This document shows, piece after piece, positions 63,100 through 64,000 of a stretch of 64,000 bases of DNA. The translations under genes were made by a program, and so were the position numbers. The DNA comes from Pseudomonas tohonis. Its GTDB lineage: Bacteria > Pseudomonadota > Gammaproteobacteria > Pseudomonadales > Pseudomonadaceae. The notes beneath the pieces are model-generated. The model did not search any database. It saw only the letters and a list, made by a program, of their open reading frames with translations, and was not told the origin of the DNA. Positions within the stretch are counted from its first letter, which is position 1. Each line of letters starts with the position of its first letter. Where the stretch lies: the NCBI RefSeq assembly GCF_012767755.2, contig NZ_AP023189.1, positions 1,054,001 to 1,118,000 of the forward strand, given 5' to 3'.

Positions 63100-64000
63100 T
63101 GAATCGCCCCGGCTTTTGTGGAGGCCGTTTCGTTTAAGTCAGGCCGCCATGGCCTGACCTGCTTGTTGCTGGTGGAAGTTTGCCTCAGCCTCCGCAGGCG
63201 GGATATAGCCGATTGAGCTCAACAGGCGCTGGTGGTTGTACCAGTGCACCCATTTCAAGGTCGCCATCTCAACAGCCTCGCGGCTCTTCCACGACTGGCG
63301 GTAAATCAGCTCGGCCTTGTACAGCCCGTTGATAGTCTCAGCCAAGGCGTTGTCGTAGCTGTCGCCCTTGCTGCCAACCGAGGGTTCAATACCGGCCTCT
63401 GCCAGCCGCTCGGTGTAGCGGATCGAGACATACTGGCTGCCACGGTCGCTGTGATGGATCAGACCACCCGTGCAATGCGGCTGGCGGGCATACAGGGCTT
63501 GCTCCAGAGCATCCAGCACGAAGTCGGTCTTCATGCTGGTACTGACTCGCCAGCCAACGATCCGCCGCGCAAACACGTCAATCACGAAGGCCACATACAG
63601 CCAGCCCTGCCAGGTCGACACGTACGTGAAGTCCGACACCCACAGCTGATTTGGACGGTCGGCATGGAACTGGCGCTGCACACGATCCAGCGGACAGAGC
63701 GACTTGTCGCCGGCCACCGTTGTTCGCATGACCTGGCCGCGCCTGATGCCCTGTAATCCAGCCCGACGCATCAACCGCTCCACCGTGCATCTGGCCACCT
63801 CGGTGCCTTCTCGCCGGAGCTGCTTCCAGACCTTCATCGCGCCATAACACTGCATGTTGGTGTCCCATACACGCTGGATTTCCAGGATCAATGCGTCATC
63901 GCGTCGAGCACGGCAGCAACGTAATGCCGGGTTGCGCTGCTGAGCCGCGTGCCTGCGGTAACCGGACGGGGCGATCTGCAAGACACGGCAGATCGACTCG
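63100..64000 (-). mobile_element. IS3-family insertion sequence (partial, continues beyond window)
   Basis: The left boundary is set at TGAATCGCCCCGGCTTTTGTGG, which resembles IS3-family ends (TGAAncGCCCCGG...) and lies 39 bp from the transposase stop. The other end is outside the window, so target duplication cannot be tested. Confidence 0.75.
63139..64000 (-). CDS. IS3-family transposase OrfB (partial at 5' end)
   Basis: Integrase-core transposase: ESICRVLQIAPSGYRRHAAQ at the window edge, HTH_21 region, then the DDE core with WVSDFTYVSTWQGWLYVAFVID, HHSDRGSQYVSIRYTERLAEAGIEPSVGSKGDSYDNALAETINGLYKAE and the C-terminal WHWYNHQR-type motif (KWVHWYNHQRLLSSIGYIPP). The frame is open to base 64000, so the start and OrfA are outside. 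In IS3 elements OrfA and OrfB are joined by programmed frameshifting. Confidence 0.94.
   Translation of the reverse strand, partial: ESICRVLQIAPSGYRRHAAQQRNPALRCCRARRDDALILEIQRVWDTNMQCYGAMKVWKQLRREGTEVARCTVERLMRRAGLQGIRRGQVMRTTVAGDKSLCPLDRVQRQFHADRPNQLWVSDFTYVSTWQGWLYVAFVIDVFARRIVGWRVSTSMKTDFVLDALEQALYARQPHCTGGLIHHSDRGSQYVSIRYTERLAEAGIEPSVGSKGDSYDNALAETINGLYKAELIYRQSWKSREAVEMATLKWVHWYNHQRLLSSIGYIPPAEAEANFHQQQAGQAMAA

Noticed and set aside
63080..63110. 11-bp inverted repeat read as two abutting IS3 ends
   Set aside because: Similarity to the IS end stops after about 11 bp on the left arm, so a hairpin or coincidence is more likely.

Overview
The first 30.5 kb is ordinary, GC-rich Pseudomonas core chromosome. 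Gene content and order (lytic transglycosylase, arfA, holA, lptE, leuS, lnt, corC, ybeY, phoH-like, miaB, hemL, thiE, thiD, ladS, amn, rluE, lrp-type regulator, hrpB) match, from memory, the P. aeruginosa PAO1 neighbourhood around PA3961-PA3992. An intact ladS, a sensor kinase of the Gac/Rsm cascade, points to the P. aeruginosa side of the genus. I cannot name a species.

At about position 30538 the core ends abruptly inside hrpB, in the codons of its DEAH box. Everything from there to 64000 is a mosaic accessory region with visibly lower and uneven GC. It has pseudogenes, IS elements and dispersed repeats. The other half of hrpB and any integrase lie outside the window.

Layout of the accessory region: (a) 30.5-31.1 kb, relics, including a frameshifted C-terminal piece of a type I restriction hsdR. 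(b) 31.2-33.9 kb, an XRE regulator divergent from a winged-helix/coiled-coil protein, an SF2 helicase and a small Cys-rich protein, which look like a defence cassette. (c) 34.0-36.0 kb, four successive antitoxin-like genes (VbhA-like, two MbcA/ParS/Xre-like, one AbiEi/DUF6088-like) with no recognisable toxin. (d) 36.4-41.0 kb, a catabolic block (GMC oxidoreductase, 2-keto-4-pentenoate hydratase family, TauD-type dioxygenase) with a divergent AraC regulator and a clear direct-repeat operator. (e) 41.0-45.1 kb, a MITE-like element and then five genes: PIN-like, ImmA/IrrE peptidase, small HTH, sce7726-family nuclease-like and beta-family protein. They are organised around one divergent promoter and are my best candidate for an undescribed defence or toxin-antitoxin system. 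(f) 45.4-62.8 kb, an actinobacterial-looking two-component system, a four-gene RND/YCF48/DUF1329/DUF1302 envelope operon, a secreted-protein gene split by a complete IS66 element (exact 8-bp target duplication), an SDR, a sterol-desaturase-like hydroxylase with a membrane partner, and a Crp/Fnr regulator. (g) 63.1 kb to the end, part of an IS3-family element.

Blocks (d) and (f) look like two parts of one catabolic/transport island for a hydrophobic alcohol-containing substrate. Block (e) appears to sit between them, and similar degenerate repeats lie on both sides of it. The substrate cannot be read from the sequence.
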